A stretch of 64,000 nucleotides of DNA from Mucilaginibacter sp. CSA2-8R (GTDB taxonomy: Bacteria > Bacteroidota > Bacteroidia > Sphingobacteriales > Sphingobacteriaceae): assembly GCF_038806765.1 (NCBI RefSeq), contig NZ_CP152389.1, positions 3,162,001 through 3,226,000 of the forward strand, given 5' to 3'. Below the pieces are notes generated by a model. That model was not told the origin of the DNA and ran no database searches. It saw only the letters and a list, made by a program, of their open reading frames with translations. A program made the position numbers and the translations under genes. Shown one piece after another: positions 43,732 through 50,943 of this stretch; position 1 is the first letter of the stretch, and each line of letters opens with the position of its first letter.

Positions 43732-44225
43732 AGCCCCCCAACCCCCTGAAGGGGGAGTTTTTGATTAACTGAACGGGATATCACACTGCACACACCTAAA
43801 TGCAAGAAACACCGATCAAAAGCTTAACTTTCTAAAACGCGGCATTCCATCATACGCTTTAAAAGCTCCCCTTTAGGGGGCTGGGGGCTGGGCTCCTGTC
43901 ACCCTCCCCAGCTTCGGCCAAAAGGCGGGCAGCACATGTTGGCCATGTGCGATGGCAAAGGCCTTTTAGATTTCGCAGAAGCGGGGCCTAAGTGCGGCAA
44001 AGCAGGGGCAAAATATAAACAGCCTGTGGTGCAGCCCGGCTTTGCAGGGTAAAGGCCTTGTGCGCAAAGAAGCAAGCGGGAGGTGACTTGAATTTTTGCT
44101 TCTTTTGTTTCAAGACAAAAGAAGTAGCCGCTCAGGCAATGAGGCGATTACAGAAAGTTAACAACCACCAACTCAAGTCCAAAACTGCAGAAACAGCGAT
44201 TTACATAGCGCATAGGATACCGAAA
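43732..44225. repeat. Composite intergenic element, copy 2
   Basis: The order is: forward family A copy (43,732-43,768), a spacer with 'cgggatatcacactgcacac' and 'ggcattccatcatacgcttt', inverted family A copy (43,864-43,890), blocks shared with copies 1 and 3 ('gtcaccctccccagcttcgg', 'ggcgggcagcacatg', 'ggctttgcagggtaaaggcc', hairpin CTTCTTTTGT...ACAAAAGAAG), 'tgaggcgattacag...caactcaag' and a worn B palindrome (44,209-44,225). A family E remnant (44,265-44,315) and family G array (44,325-44,365) follow. No gene is credible. Confidence 0.78.
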
Positions 44226-44398
44226 TAAATTTGGTATAAAGCAGCCTATTGTTAACGTGTAAAGCTGTCACTCATCGCAAGTATCAAGATGTCTCGTTAT
44301 CACTCGACATGACAGCACGAAAATTATCCGCTCATTCACTCATTGGCATCCATCCCCTCATTGCCTCACATCCTCCCACCAAAAATCTCACAAAAAAA

Positions 44399-44457
44399 TT
44401 TGCAGAATAAAAACTACTCTCTATATTTGTATCGTTAACGATTTAATCGCTAACGAT
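44399..44457 (+). promoter_or_regulatory. ohr promoter with two OhrR operator palindromes
   Basis: TTTG (44,399-44,402), 19 bases and TATATTTG (44,422-44,429) form a perfect Bacteroidota promoter. Directly after it are two 12-bp palindromes, ATCGTTAACGAT (44,431-44,442, perfect) and ATCGCTAACGAT (44,446-44,457, one mismatch), three bases apart. Bound OhrR would cover the transcription start. The role is inferred from position and the nearby ohrR gene. Confidence 0.75.
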
Positions 44458-44470
44458 ATTAACTGACCTT

Positions 44471-44890
44471 ATGAAGACTATATATGAAACCAGCGCCACG
44501 GTAACCGGCGGCCGTAACGGTAAAGTAAGCACCCACGATGGCGCTTTAGACATTGAAGTAAGATTGCCCAAAGAATTGGGTGGCAACGGGACAGGTTACA
44601 CCAACCCCGAGCAGTTATTTGCAGCCGGTTATGCCGCTTGTTTTGATAGCGCTCTAAATTTGGTGATGGGCCAGGCTAAGGTAAAACCCGAGTCGCCATC
44701 AACCGTACAGGCTACGGTAGGTTTACAGCAAGGCCAAAATGGTGGCTTCGGTTTAGAAGTGGCCCTGGCGGTAACTATTCCGGGTATTGATAAAGCAGAG
44801 GCCGAGCAATTGGTGGCCCGTGCGCACGAGGTTTGCCCCTATTCAAATGCTACACGCGGTAATGTAGACGTGAAGTTAAGCGTGGTGTAA
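44471..44890 (+). CDS. ohr: Organic hydroperoxide resistance protein Ohr (OsmC/Ohr family)
   Basis: This 139-residue Ohr is a homodimeric thiol peroxidase that reduces organic (lipid and peptide) hydroperoxides, normally recycled by lipoylated proteins. The catalytic pair is Cys57 ('GYAACFDSAL') and Cys122 ('EVCPYSNATRGN'), with Arg15 and Glu47 as further active-site residues. It is the first gene of an ohr-ohrR pair with a clear promoter, operators and an intrinsic terminator. Confidence 0.95.
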   Translation: MKTIYETSATVTGGRNGKVSTHDGALDIEVRLPKELGGNGTGYTNPEQLFAAGYAACFDSALNLVMGQAKVKPESPSTVQATVGLQQGQNGGFGLEVALAVTIPGIDKAEAEQLVARAHEVCPYSNATRGNVDVKLSVV

Positions 44891-44920
44891 CGCGGTAGCA
44901 GTGTTTATATATATGTGTTG

Positions 44921-44949
44921 GAGCGGCCGGGAGCGGTCGCTCTTTTTTT
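44921..44949 (+). terminator. Intrinsic terminator of ohr
   Basis: GAGCGGCC, GGGAGC, GGTCGCTC and a run of seven T: an 8-bp stem with one G-T pair, 30 bp after the ohr stop. Confidence 0.8.
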
Positions 44950-44999
44950 GTTTTAATACGAGAGCATCATTTTTTTTCGGTATTTAATTAACCAACAGA

Positions 45000-45007
45000 T
45001 AAATTTG
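45000..45007 (+). promoter_or_regulatory. -7 box of ohrR
   Basis: TAAATTTG, a perfect TAnnTTTG box about 58 bases before the ohrR ATG. A TTTC at 44,975-44,978 could be the -33 element. Confidence 0.5.
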
Positions 45008-45064
45008 CGCATTAAATGGGGCGATGCGATATACGCGTGTTTACCCGCACTGGCAAAGCCCGAT

Positions 45065-45502
45065 ATGAATATACCCGACACCAACGACCGTTACCTGTTA
45101 GATAACCAGCTGTGCTTTCATCTGTATGCAGCCTCCAGGCTCATGACCCGCTGCTACCAGCCTGTTTTGGATGATTTAGGCATCACCTACCCGCAGTACC
45201 TGGTGCTTATTGTGCTTTGGGAAAACGACCATGTTAACCTTACCTGGCTGGCCGACCGGCTCCAGCTGCAATCAAACACGCTTACCCCCCTGCTTAAACG
45301 CATGCAGGAACAAGGGCTGCTCACGCGCAACCGGTCGCAAACGGATGAGCGCAGCATCCAGATTTCGCTTACCGACAAAGGCCGCAACCTGAAACAGGAA
45401 GTTCCGCGCCTGCAAAACCAACTGACGGAAATCGGCATTACGCTCGAAGAAGCCATGGAACTGAAAAACCTGCTGGCCAAAATTGTGAACCAGGCTAAGT
45501 AA
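45065..45502 (+). CDS. ohrR: MarR family transcriptional regulator OhrR
   Basis: This 145-residue MarR regulator has the OhrR signature: redox Cys17 in 'LDNQLCFHLYAASRLMTR' and the winged helix with 'WLADRLQLQSNTLTPLLKRMQEQGLL' and 'RNRSQTDERSIQISLT'. Oxidation of Cys17 by organic peroxide releases it from DNA. Only Cys30 is also present and there is no Cys near residue 127, so it is of the one-Cys type (Bacillus-like). It likely represses ohr through the twin palindromes at 44,431-44,457. The start at 45,065 is chosen because the frame before it overlaps the promoter. Confidence 0.93.
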   Translation: MNIPDTNDRYLLDNQLCFHLYAASRLMTRCYQPVLDDLGITYPQYLVLIVLWENDHVNLTWLADRLQLQSNTLTPLLKRMQEQGLLTRNRSQTDERSIQISLTDKGRNLKQEVPRLQNQLTEIGITLEEAMELKNLLAKIVNQAK

Positions 45503-45688
45503 GCGTTTGAGTCGGTTGATCATACAGTAGCAGCATATCGCTATGGTAAGCACGTTATATAACTTTGCCGCTATCCTGTTGAACACAAGAACCGGGTTAC
45601 CGCATTAAATAAAATACCACGGTTTAACCTTTATTGTACCTAACACTTGCTATACTTGCAGTACATCACCAAGCACCCAACACGTACC

Positions 45689-46369
45689 ATGGAAAAGCTA
45701 TCACCATCCGACTTCAATATTATTTTAGACAACAGCGTGGTAGAAGATGTACCGGTAGAGATTGTTCATATTGGCAATCTAAATGTACCAACCGGGCGCA
45801 TTGTTGTGTGCGACCCATTAGTGGTGCCTGATACCGAGCCCCTCACCGTTACCAGTCCGCAGGGGCAATTCCCGGTCAAATTGTATATGGCTAAAACGCC
45901 CGATGCCGGCGACCGCTTTGCCCTGGCAAAACTCGAGTTTAGTACACAAAAGGCTGATAAATGGGTGCTGGCCCTGCGCGAAGATGAAGATATTGCCGAT
46001 ATCCCCGAGGATGATGCGTTTTTTGGTTTCCCGGTGGATGCAGGATTGGGCGGCTTTTTTGACGAACAGGCAGGCATCGCTTATAACCGGTTCGTAGATC
46101 AGTGGCACGAGAAAAACCCCGGTAAAAATATTTACGACGACTTTTTTGCTGCCGAATTTAAAAAGAATGCCATTAACCCCGATGACCCGGCCGATTACGG
46201 CGATTGGATAAATTTTACCGTACCCGGCACCGATTTAAACATTACCATGTTTCAGTCGGGCTACGGCGACGGCGTTTACCCCGCCTACTGGGGCATGACT
46301 CACCAAAACGAAATTGTATCGTTAGTGATCGACTTTTTCGTACTACTAATGCCCGAAGGCGAAGAGTAA
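45689..46369 (+). CDS. DUF4241 domain protein
   Basis: This 226-residue protein matches DUF4241: 'GRIVVCDPLVVPDTEPLTVTSPQGQFPVKLYM' (about residues 35-65), 'RFALAKLEFS', 'WVLALRE', 'FPVDAGLGGFFDEQA' and 'SGYGDGVYPAYWGMTHQNEIVSLVIDFFVLL'. It is a soluble, acidic protein. The role of the family is unsettled, and its members are spread in genomes with many secreted toxins. A TATACTTG box (45,650-45,657) lies about 30 bp upstream. Confidence 0.85.
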   Translation: MEKLSPSDFNIILDNSVVEDVPVEIVHIGNLNVPTGRIVVCDPLVVPDTEPLTVTSPQGQFPVKLYMAKTPDAGDRFALAKLEFSTQKADKWVLALREDEDIADIPEDDAFFGFPVDAGLGGFFDEQAGIAYNRFVDQWHEKNPGKNIYDDFFAAEFKKNAINPDDPADYGDWINFTVPGTDLNITMFQSGYGDGVYPAYWGMTHQNEIVSLVIDFFVLLMPEGEE

Positions 46370-46415
46370 CCACTATCTGCTAAACAGCACTGAGAGAGCA
46401 CATCACCGTGCTCAT

Positions 46416-46448
46416 CAAAAACTCCCCCTTCGGGGGGCCGGGGGGTTA
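46416..46448 (-). terminator. Family A repeat at the end of the lipoprotein gene
   Basis: On the minus strand the last coding bases run into TAACCCCCCGGCCCCCCGAA, then GGGGGAGTTTTTGATG: a stem and T-run in the terminator orientation. The TAA stop codon is the first base triplet of the repeat. Confidence 0.6.
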
Positions 46449-46916
46449 ATCTGTTGCGCTCCGGTAAAAAGTTACCACGGTGGTTTGGGGCTGGCCGCCG
46501 GTGGCTGAAGTATGTTTGATATTAAGCTGGCCGCTGGTTAAACTAAATGTAGCATCTGTAAATAGCTCATATTCCCCAGGCCAGTTTACCGACGCACTAA
46601 AGCCATCAGGCAAAACCGGCGACTTACTAAAATTTTCGGCCTTAAACCGCATAGTTAGCCGGTTACCCTGTACCTGATAAGCACCTTTAAACAAAAACGG
46701 CACAAAATAAATAGCGGGCGAGCGGGAGTAGATCGTTGAGTATACGCTGTCTTTATCAAAGTTTAATGTTCGGATTAAGCCGGTGCCACTGATTTCGCTA
46801 TGCCAAAACCCCCGTAAGGTTGGCGCAGGTACCGTCTTTTCCTTTTTGCAGGCTGTTGCAAAAAGGAGCAACACTAACAAACTTATACCCGGTAATTTAA
46901 GTGACAAGGTTTTCAT
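46446..46916 (-). CDS. Lipoprotein, paralogue 2 of tandem pair
   Basis: This 156-residue lipoprotein (lipobox 'LFATAC', Cys23) is a paralogue of the next gene: same 'MKTLSLKL' start, 'TACKKEK', 'LRGFWH', 'SVYSTIYSR' beside 'SVIYYVR', 'FKGAYQVQGNRLTMRFKAENF' and 'PGEYELFTDATFSL'. It resembles small Bacteroidota beta-barrel (lipocalin-like) lipoproteins. The stop codon belongs to a family A repeat. No function is known. Confidence 0.75.
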   Translation of the reverse strand: MKTLSLKLPGISLLVLLLFATACKKEKTVPAPTLRGFWHSEISGTGLIRTLNFDKDSVYSTIYSRSPAIYFVPFLFKGAYQVQGNRLTMRFKAENFSKSPVLPDGFSASVNWPGEYELFTDATFSLTSGQLNIKHTSATGGQPQTTVVTFYRSATD

Positions 46917-47097
46917 ATTCAACAAAATTTTAAAGCCTATACGCAGCTATAGTATGCTTTGTAACAGGCTTTTATATTTTTATCCCGTTGCTGTAAGCAT
47001 CGGGGATTGGGGTTATCATCAATACATAAATCATCATGGCATCAGCAGCTTAAAAACAACCGTTGCCTATAAGTTAGCCTATCGTCATCGTACCTCA

Positions 47098-47565
47098 TCA
47101 GTCTGCATCTATCTCGCGCAAAAAAGTAGCCGAGGCGGGCTGCGGCTGACCGGCCGGATATTCTGTGTAACTGATCATGAGTTTAGTGCCTTGAATGTTA
47201 TAAGTGGCGTTGTCAAAAAGGGTATAAAACCCCGGCGTGCTTACCGGCGGTTTAAACTCCGGGAATGCTGCCGTAAGTCCGTTAAAATTATTGGGTGCAA
47301 ACAGCATGGTCAACTTATTGCCCTGCTCAACAAACGTTCCCTTAAAAATTATAGGTCTGACGTCGGTTGGCTTCAACCGTACATAATAAATAACGCTATC
47401 GCCCGCAAAAGTGATACTACTCGCTATGTTGTAGCTTTCTACCCGGTTCCACAACGAGCCGCGCAAGGAGTAAGATCTGACTTTTTCTTTTTTACATGAG
47501 GCAGCTGTAAATAAGAGTGCTACAGCAAACGTAAAGCTTAACAACTTAAGTGATAAGGTTTTCAT
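47098..47565 (-). CDS. Lipoprotein, paralogue 1 of tandem pair
   Basis: This 155-residue lipoprotein (lipobox 'FTAASC', Cys24, then Lys-Lys-Glu-Lys) is about one third identical by eye to the downstream gene, with the same strand order ('FKGTFVEQGNKLTMLFAPNNF', 'STPGFYTLFDNATYNIQG'). The fold looks like a lipocalin-type barrel. A perfect TAAATTTG box ends four bases before its ATG. The function is unknown. Confidence 0.78.
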   Translation of the reverse strand: MKTLSLKLLSFTFAVALLFTAASCKKEKVRSYSLRGSLWNRVESYNIASSITFAGDSVIYYVRLKPTDVRPIIFKGTFVEQGNKLTMLFAPNNFNGLTAAFPEFKPPVSTPGFYTLFDNATYNIQGTKLMISYTEYPAGQPQPASATFLREIDAD

Positions 47566-47569
47566 GTGG

Positions 47570-47577
47570 CAAATTTA
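47570..47577 (-). promoter_or_regulatory. -7 box, possibly leaderless start
   Basis: TAAATTTG on the minus strand (47,577-47,570), then CCAC and the ATG at 47,565: the same N4 geometry as at higB and blaI. Confidence 0.55.
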
Positions 47578-47714
47578 TTCATCTGTACGCAAAATATGCT
47601 GCCAGCGCTACAAGCTGCAGCGTATTTTATTTGCAGCTACCGCAAGCTTTAGCGTTGATAGTTGCGAGGATTTGGCCGGTGACCAATAGATTGCAAAAAA
47701 ATCCCCGATTTGCT

Positions 47715-49058
47715 TTACTGCTGATGGGCTTGATATGACAACGCCCGGTGTGTTATTAACTCCCACCGTAAAGAATCGCTGATGATCACCTTGTTATCGT
47801 TGGGGTTGTTCCTATCCTCTACCCTCACCTTGGTGGCAAGCAGCTTTTGCTCTTTGACGTTAAAACGTATGTATTGCGCCCGGATGATGGTATTGCCAAT
47901 CTGAACTGCTACATGCCCCCGCATATGCAATGTTGAGGTGGCTGTGTCGTTAATCACAGAATCAGCAGACAGCATCTTAACTATGGTTGTATCTTTCGTG
48001 GGTTGTGCTTGTACGGTCAATTTTAACTGCGCGGCTTTATAATTGTTTTCAGTGGCTGCTTTGGGTTTTCCGGCTGATTTGCTTATCACTGCATAATTAG
48101 TAGTTGACGCAGTAACTTCCAGTACTTTAGTCAAATCCGGTTTACGAATATCGGAACCTGCCACCGGTACTGGCAACACCTTTTGCCCGGTAAGGCCCAG
48201 GCAAACCGGCAACAACAAAACCAGCATGGCCGGATAAGCCCAGCGCCCTGCACCGGCCGACCGCCTTTGCATCAGCATCTTAACCCTGCCCTTTAAACTG
48301 CCCGAACCAAAGGTGTTGACCAGACTACCCGATGGCCGCGAAGCTATTTTAAGCAACAGGTTTACGTAACCGCCAGCCTGGGTACGACGGCCGCCCGTGA
48401 GCGCCTCGTCTACCTGAAACTCGTGCGTTAGGCGCAGTTCGCGCACCAGGAGGTGCACTACGGGGTTAAACCAAAAAAACACCTTCAGCGTCGCACTCAG
48501 CACATTATCAGCCGAGTGCATCATACGGCAATGCAGTGCCTCGTGTGCAAACACCTGGCGGCGCTCGGCATCGGTTAGGCCCGTACTATCTAAAAATATC
48601 AGGTTAAAAAAAGAAAAATTAAAACCCTGCTTATTGTTCACTACCAGCAAACGTCCGCGTTTTTGGCCCTGCCGGTAAGCCGTAAGTACTACTTTACCTA
48701 CCAGCACCAGCAGTCTCGCTGCCAATAATGTGGTAATTAGCCAATAGCCGGCAACCACTCCATCTGTGTAGCTTATAGGCGCTGATGCACTATGCTGTAC
48801 TAATTTGGTTTTACCGGGTGGTAATGTTATCGGGGCATTATCCGCCCCCTTAACCGCCGGCAAATGCTCAAATACCAGTGGCACGTTGGCCTGGATAGTA
48901 AAATGCAGCGCCGGTACTAGAGCCGTAGCCATTAGCGCCAGCAGCAAAAAGCTCCGGTTTAGTTTAAAAAACGTCAGCTTTTTAAGTACCCCGCGGTACG
49001 CGGCATAAAAGGCGGCGGCAACTATCAGGCTTTTGCCAAAGTAAAACAGCATTTCCAT
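47715..49058 (-). CDS. BlaR1-type M56 membrane metallopeptidase with LptA/OstA-like tail
   Basis: This 447-residue M56 peptidase of the BlaR1/MecR1 type has membrane helices at about 5-22, 35-55 and 108-130, the zinc motif 'HEALH' at residues 172-176 ('VFAHEALHCRMM'), the third-ligand region 'RLTHEFQVDEAL' and a helix near 245-265. The usual sensor domain or TonB domain is missing. The C-terminal 70 residues instead ('ATSTLHMRGHVAVQIGNTII', 'AQYIRFNVKEQKLLAT', 'NKVIISD') look like a piece of an LptA/OstA beta-jellyroll. The protein is coupled to BlaI (gap of 10 bp). I reject an N-terminal extension that overlaps blaI in another frame. Confidence 0.88.
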   Translation of the reverse strand: MEMLFYFGKSLIVAAAFYAAYRGVLKKLTFFKLNRSFLLLALMATALVPALHFTIQANVPLVFEHLPAVKGADNAPITLPPGKTKLVQHSASAPISYTDGVVAGYWLITTLLAARLLVLVGKVVLTAYRQGQKRGRLLVVNNKQGFNFSFFNLIFLDSTGLTDAERRQVFAHEALHCRMMHSADNVLSATLKVFFWFNPVVHLLVRELRLTHEFQVDEALTGGRRTQAGGYVNLLLKIASRPSGSLVNTFGSGSLKGRVKMLMQRRSAGAGRWAYPAMLVLLLPVCLGLTGQKVLPVPVAGSDIRKPDLTKVLEVTASTTNYAVISKSAGKPKAATENNYKAAQLKLTVQAQPTKDTTIVKMLSADSVINDTATSTLHMRGHVAVQIGNTIIRAQYIRFNVKEQKLLATKVRVEDRNNPNDNKVIISDSLRWELITHRALSYQAHQQ

Positions 49059-49068
49059 AAGGCAGTCT

Positions 49069-49428
49069 TTATTTTTGATTGATGATTTTTTTAATTTCCT
49101 CGACTTCCTCGGGCAACAAACTGTTTTCCTGCACCATAAATGAGAGCAGGTTACCAGCCGACTCGTCGAAATAATCGGTAAACAGCTTAAAAAAGGCCCG
49201 CTTTCGGTAGGCTGCCTTGCTGATGGCCGGGTAGTATTCGTAGGTTTTGCCGTACGCTTTGTACTGCACATAACCTTTCTTTTCTAACTGCCTCACTATG
49301 GACGATATGGTATTATACGGCGGCTTGGGTTCTCCATCCAACTGTGCTATTATATCCTTTACAAACCCCTTCTTTATATGCCACAACACCTGCATCACCC
49401 GCTCCTCGGCCCTGGTTAATTGTTCCAT
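49069..49428 (-). CDS. BlaI/MecI/CopY family transcriptional repressor
   Basis: This 119-residue repressor has the winged-helix start 'LTRAEERVMQVLWHIKKGFVKDII' and the recognition helix with 'YNTISSIVRQLEKKGYV', plus a C-terminal dimer helix. It represses its own operon until cleaved by the BlaR1-like protease encoded next. Two inverse-repeat operators 40 bp apart lie upstream at 49,442-49,457 and 49,482-49,497. A perfect TATATTTG box sits four bases before the ATG, so the transcript may be leaderless. Confidence 0.93.
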   Translation of the reverse strand: MEQLTRAEERVMQVLWHIKKGFVKDIIAQLDGEPKPPYNTISSIVRQLEKKGYVQYKAYGKTYEYYPAISKAAYRKRAFFKLFTDYFDESAGNLLSFMVQENSLLPEEVEEIKKIINQK

Positions 49429-49432
49429 CCTT

Positions 49433-49497
49433 CAAATATATAACTGACAAATCAGTTTTACAACTAAATTTTAAGTTATTTAACTGGTGAAGCAGTT
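49433..49497 (-). promoter_or_regulatory. blaI-blaR1 promoter with two operators
   Basis: TATATTTG (49,440-49,433) is a perfect -7 box. AACTGA-CAAA-TCAGTT (49,442-49,457) is a perfect 6-bp-arm palindrome next to it. AACTG-GTGAAG-CAGTT (49,482-49,497) is a second 16-bp site with the same outer arms, 40 bp away, four turns of helix. Two dimers could bind the same face. Confidence 0.7.
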
Positions 49498-49639
49498 GGT
49501 GGAGGTCATGAATCATTATGCGGATGTGCAGATGGGATTAATGAATAAATTTGAATGAGGGAATGAGCAATTAAAACTCCATTTTGTCATTTCGAGCGAT
49601 AGCGAGAAATCTTGATACGTGTAAGTATGGCATTATTAC

Positions 49640-49905
49640 TGCCCAGTCATGCCGAATTTATTTCGGCATCCCATGCGCTAAGTAACGAGTGGATCTTGCA
49701 TTTTTGATTTGAGGCAGTGGTATTACACTTACTTCGTCGCCTCATTGCCGGCGAGGCTATTTCTTTTGTCATAGCCACAAAAGAAACAAAAAGGCCTAGC
49801 TGTTGCGATCACCTCACCGCCGCACCAGTCCCGCGCTGGCCCGGGCGCAACAGCGGGCCTCTGCGCTTTTTGCCCCCAACCCCCTAAAGGGGAGAATTTG
49901 AATAG
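49640..49905. repeat. Composite intergenic element, diverged copy 4
   Basis: The order is: B palindrome 'gtcatgccgaatttatttcg' + 'gcatcccatgcgctaagtaa' (49,648-49,685), 'gcctcattgccggcgaggc' (49,739-49,757), the hairpin TTCTTTTGTC...CAAAAGAAAC (49,761-49,788), a GC-rich middle with 'ccgcgctggcccgggcgc', and a forward family A copy (49,871-49,905). The layout matches copies 1-3, but the middle is different. Confidence 0.65.
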
Positions 49906-49914
49906 TACAGCGAC

Positions 49915-50030
49915 TCACCGCTGCCGCAAGCCTCCTGGCTTGTGGCCCGCTGACAGGTATCGAACTATTTTAACCGCTTGATAAATTACACAGCTATTCA
50001 AAATCTCCACCTTTAGAGGGCTGGGGGGCT
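49915..50030. repeat. Family C and worn family A repeats
   Basis: Family C 'CGCTGCCGCAAGCCTCCTGG' plus 'cttgtggcccgctgacagg' is at 49,919-49,957. A worn inverted family A copy (ctccacctttagagggctgggg) is at 50,004-50,030. No gene is seen between blaI and the SDR gene. Confidence 0.65.
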
Positions 50031-50119
50031 TTTCCCCTTTTCTGGATACAACTACCCACCATCCGGATACATTTATATAAGCTGTTTGGGCAATCTTTGC
50101 ATCATTATATAAATACACT

Positions 50120-50923
50120 ATGCAAAAAACAATTTTTATTACCGGAGCATCAGCAGGCTTGGGTAAAGCTACGGCTATATTATTTCAGCAGCAGGGCTGG
50201 AACGTCATCGCTACCATGCGCAACCCAGGTGCCGAAACTGAGCTTAACCAGTTGCCTAACGTGACCTTGCTGCCGCTCGATGTTACCGACACCGCACAAA
50301 TAAAAACTACCGTGGCCGAGGCTATCCGCCTGCAGCCGGTTGATGTGGTATTTAACAACGCCGGTTACGGACTGATGGGTGCGCTTGAGTCGCTCACTGA
50401 CGAGCAGATTTTGAGGGAGGTAAACACCAATTTGTTAGGCGTTATCCGTGTTACGCAGGCATTTATTCCGCATTTTAGGGAGCGGCAGGCGGGTACGTTT
50501 ATCAGCACCACTTCTATCGGTGGCATCATCGGTTTTCCGTTGCACTCTATTTATCATGCAACCAAGTTTGGTATTGAGGGATGGTCGGAAGGGATGTCGT
50601 TTGAGCTGGGCATGCATAACATCCGTATCAAAACGGTGGCACCGGGTGGCATCAGTACCGATTTTGCAGGCCGCTCGCTCGACAGTGCGCTGCACCCGGC
50701 TTATGCCCACCTCGAAGAAAAGCTGTTTGCCATGGTGGATGCCATGATGCAGGCCGCGTCTACACCGCAGCAAATTGCCGAAGTGGTTTATGAGGCCGCT
50801 ACCGATGGTAAAGACCAGATCCGTTACGTAGCCGGCCACGATGCCCAGGCCATGTATGCCCGCCGCAATGAGCTGGGTAACGAAGAATTTAGAAAAGAGA
50901 TTACCAAACAGATTTTAAGTTAA
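50120..50923 (+). CDS. SDR family oxidoreductase
   Basis: This 267-residue short-chain dehydrogenase has the cofactor motif TGASAGLG (residues 8-15), NNAG (79-82), Ser132 and catalytic Tyr145/Lys149 ('YHATKFG'). It is of the classical type that prefers NADP, with a C-terminal helical extension. It is followed 20 bp later by an AraC regulator in the same direction. Such SDR-AraC cassettes are common in Bacteroidota and handle unknown carbonyl compounds. It is not closely related to the SDR at 1,173. Confidence 0.93.
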   Translation: MQKTIFITGASAGLGKATAILFQQQGWNVIATMRNPGAETELNQLPNVTLLPLDVTDTAQIKTTVAEAIRLQPVDVVFNNAGYGLMGALESLTDEQILREVNTNLLGVIRVTQAFIPHFRERQAGTFISTTSIGGIIGFPLHSIYHATKFGIEGWSEGMSFELGMHNIRIKTVAPGGISTDFAGRSLDSALHPAYAHLEEKLFAMVDAMMQAASTPQQIAEVVYEAATDGKDQIRYVAGHDAQAMYARRNELGNEEFRKEITKQILS

Positions 50924-50943
50924 ATTTGTAAGCAAATACTGCA

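Noticed and set aside
43043..43768. Long frames antisense to the alpha/beta hydrolase
   Set aside because: The hydrolase has clear catalytic motifs; the antisense product has none and ends in a family A repeat.
49059..49271. N-terminal extension of the BlaR1-like protein
   Set aside because: It overlaps blaI in another frame and is not hydrophobic; the ATG at 49,058 begins the first membrane helix.
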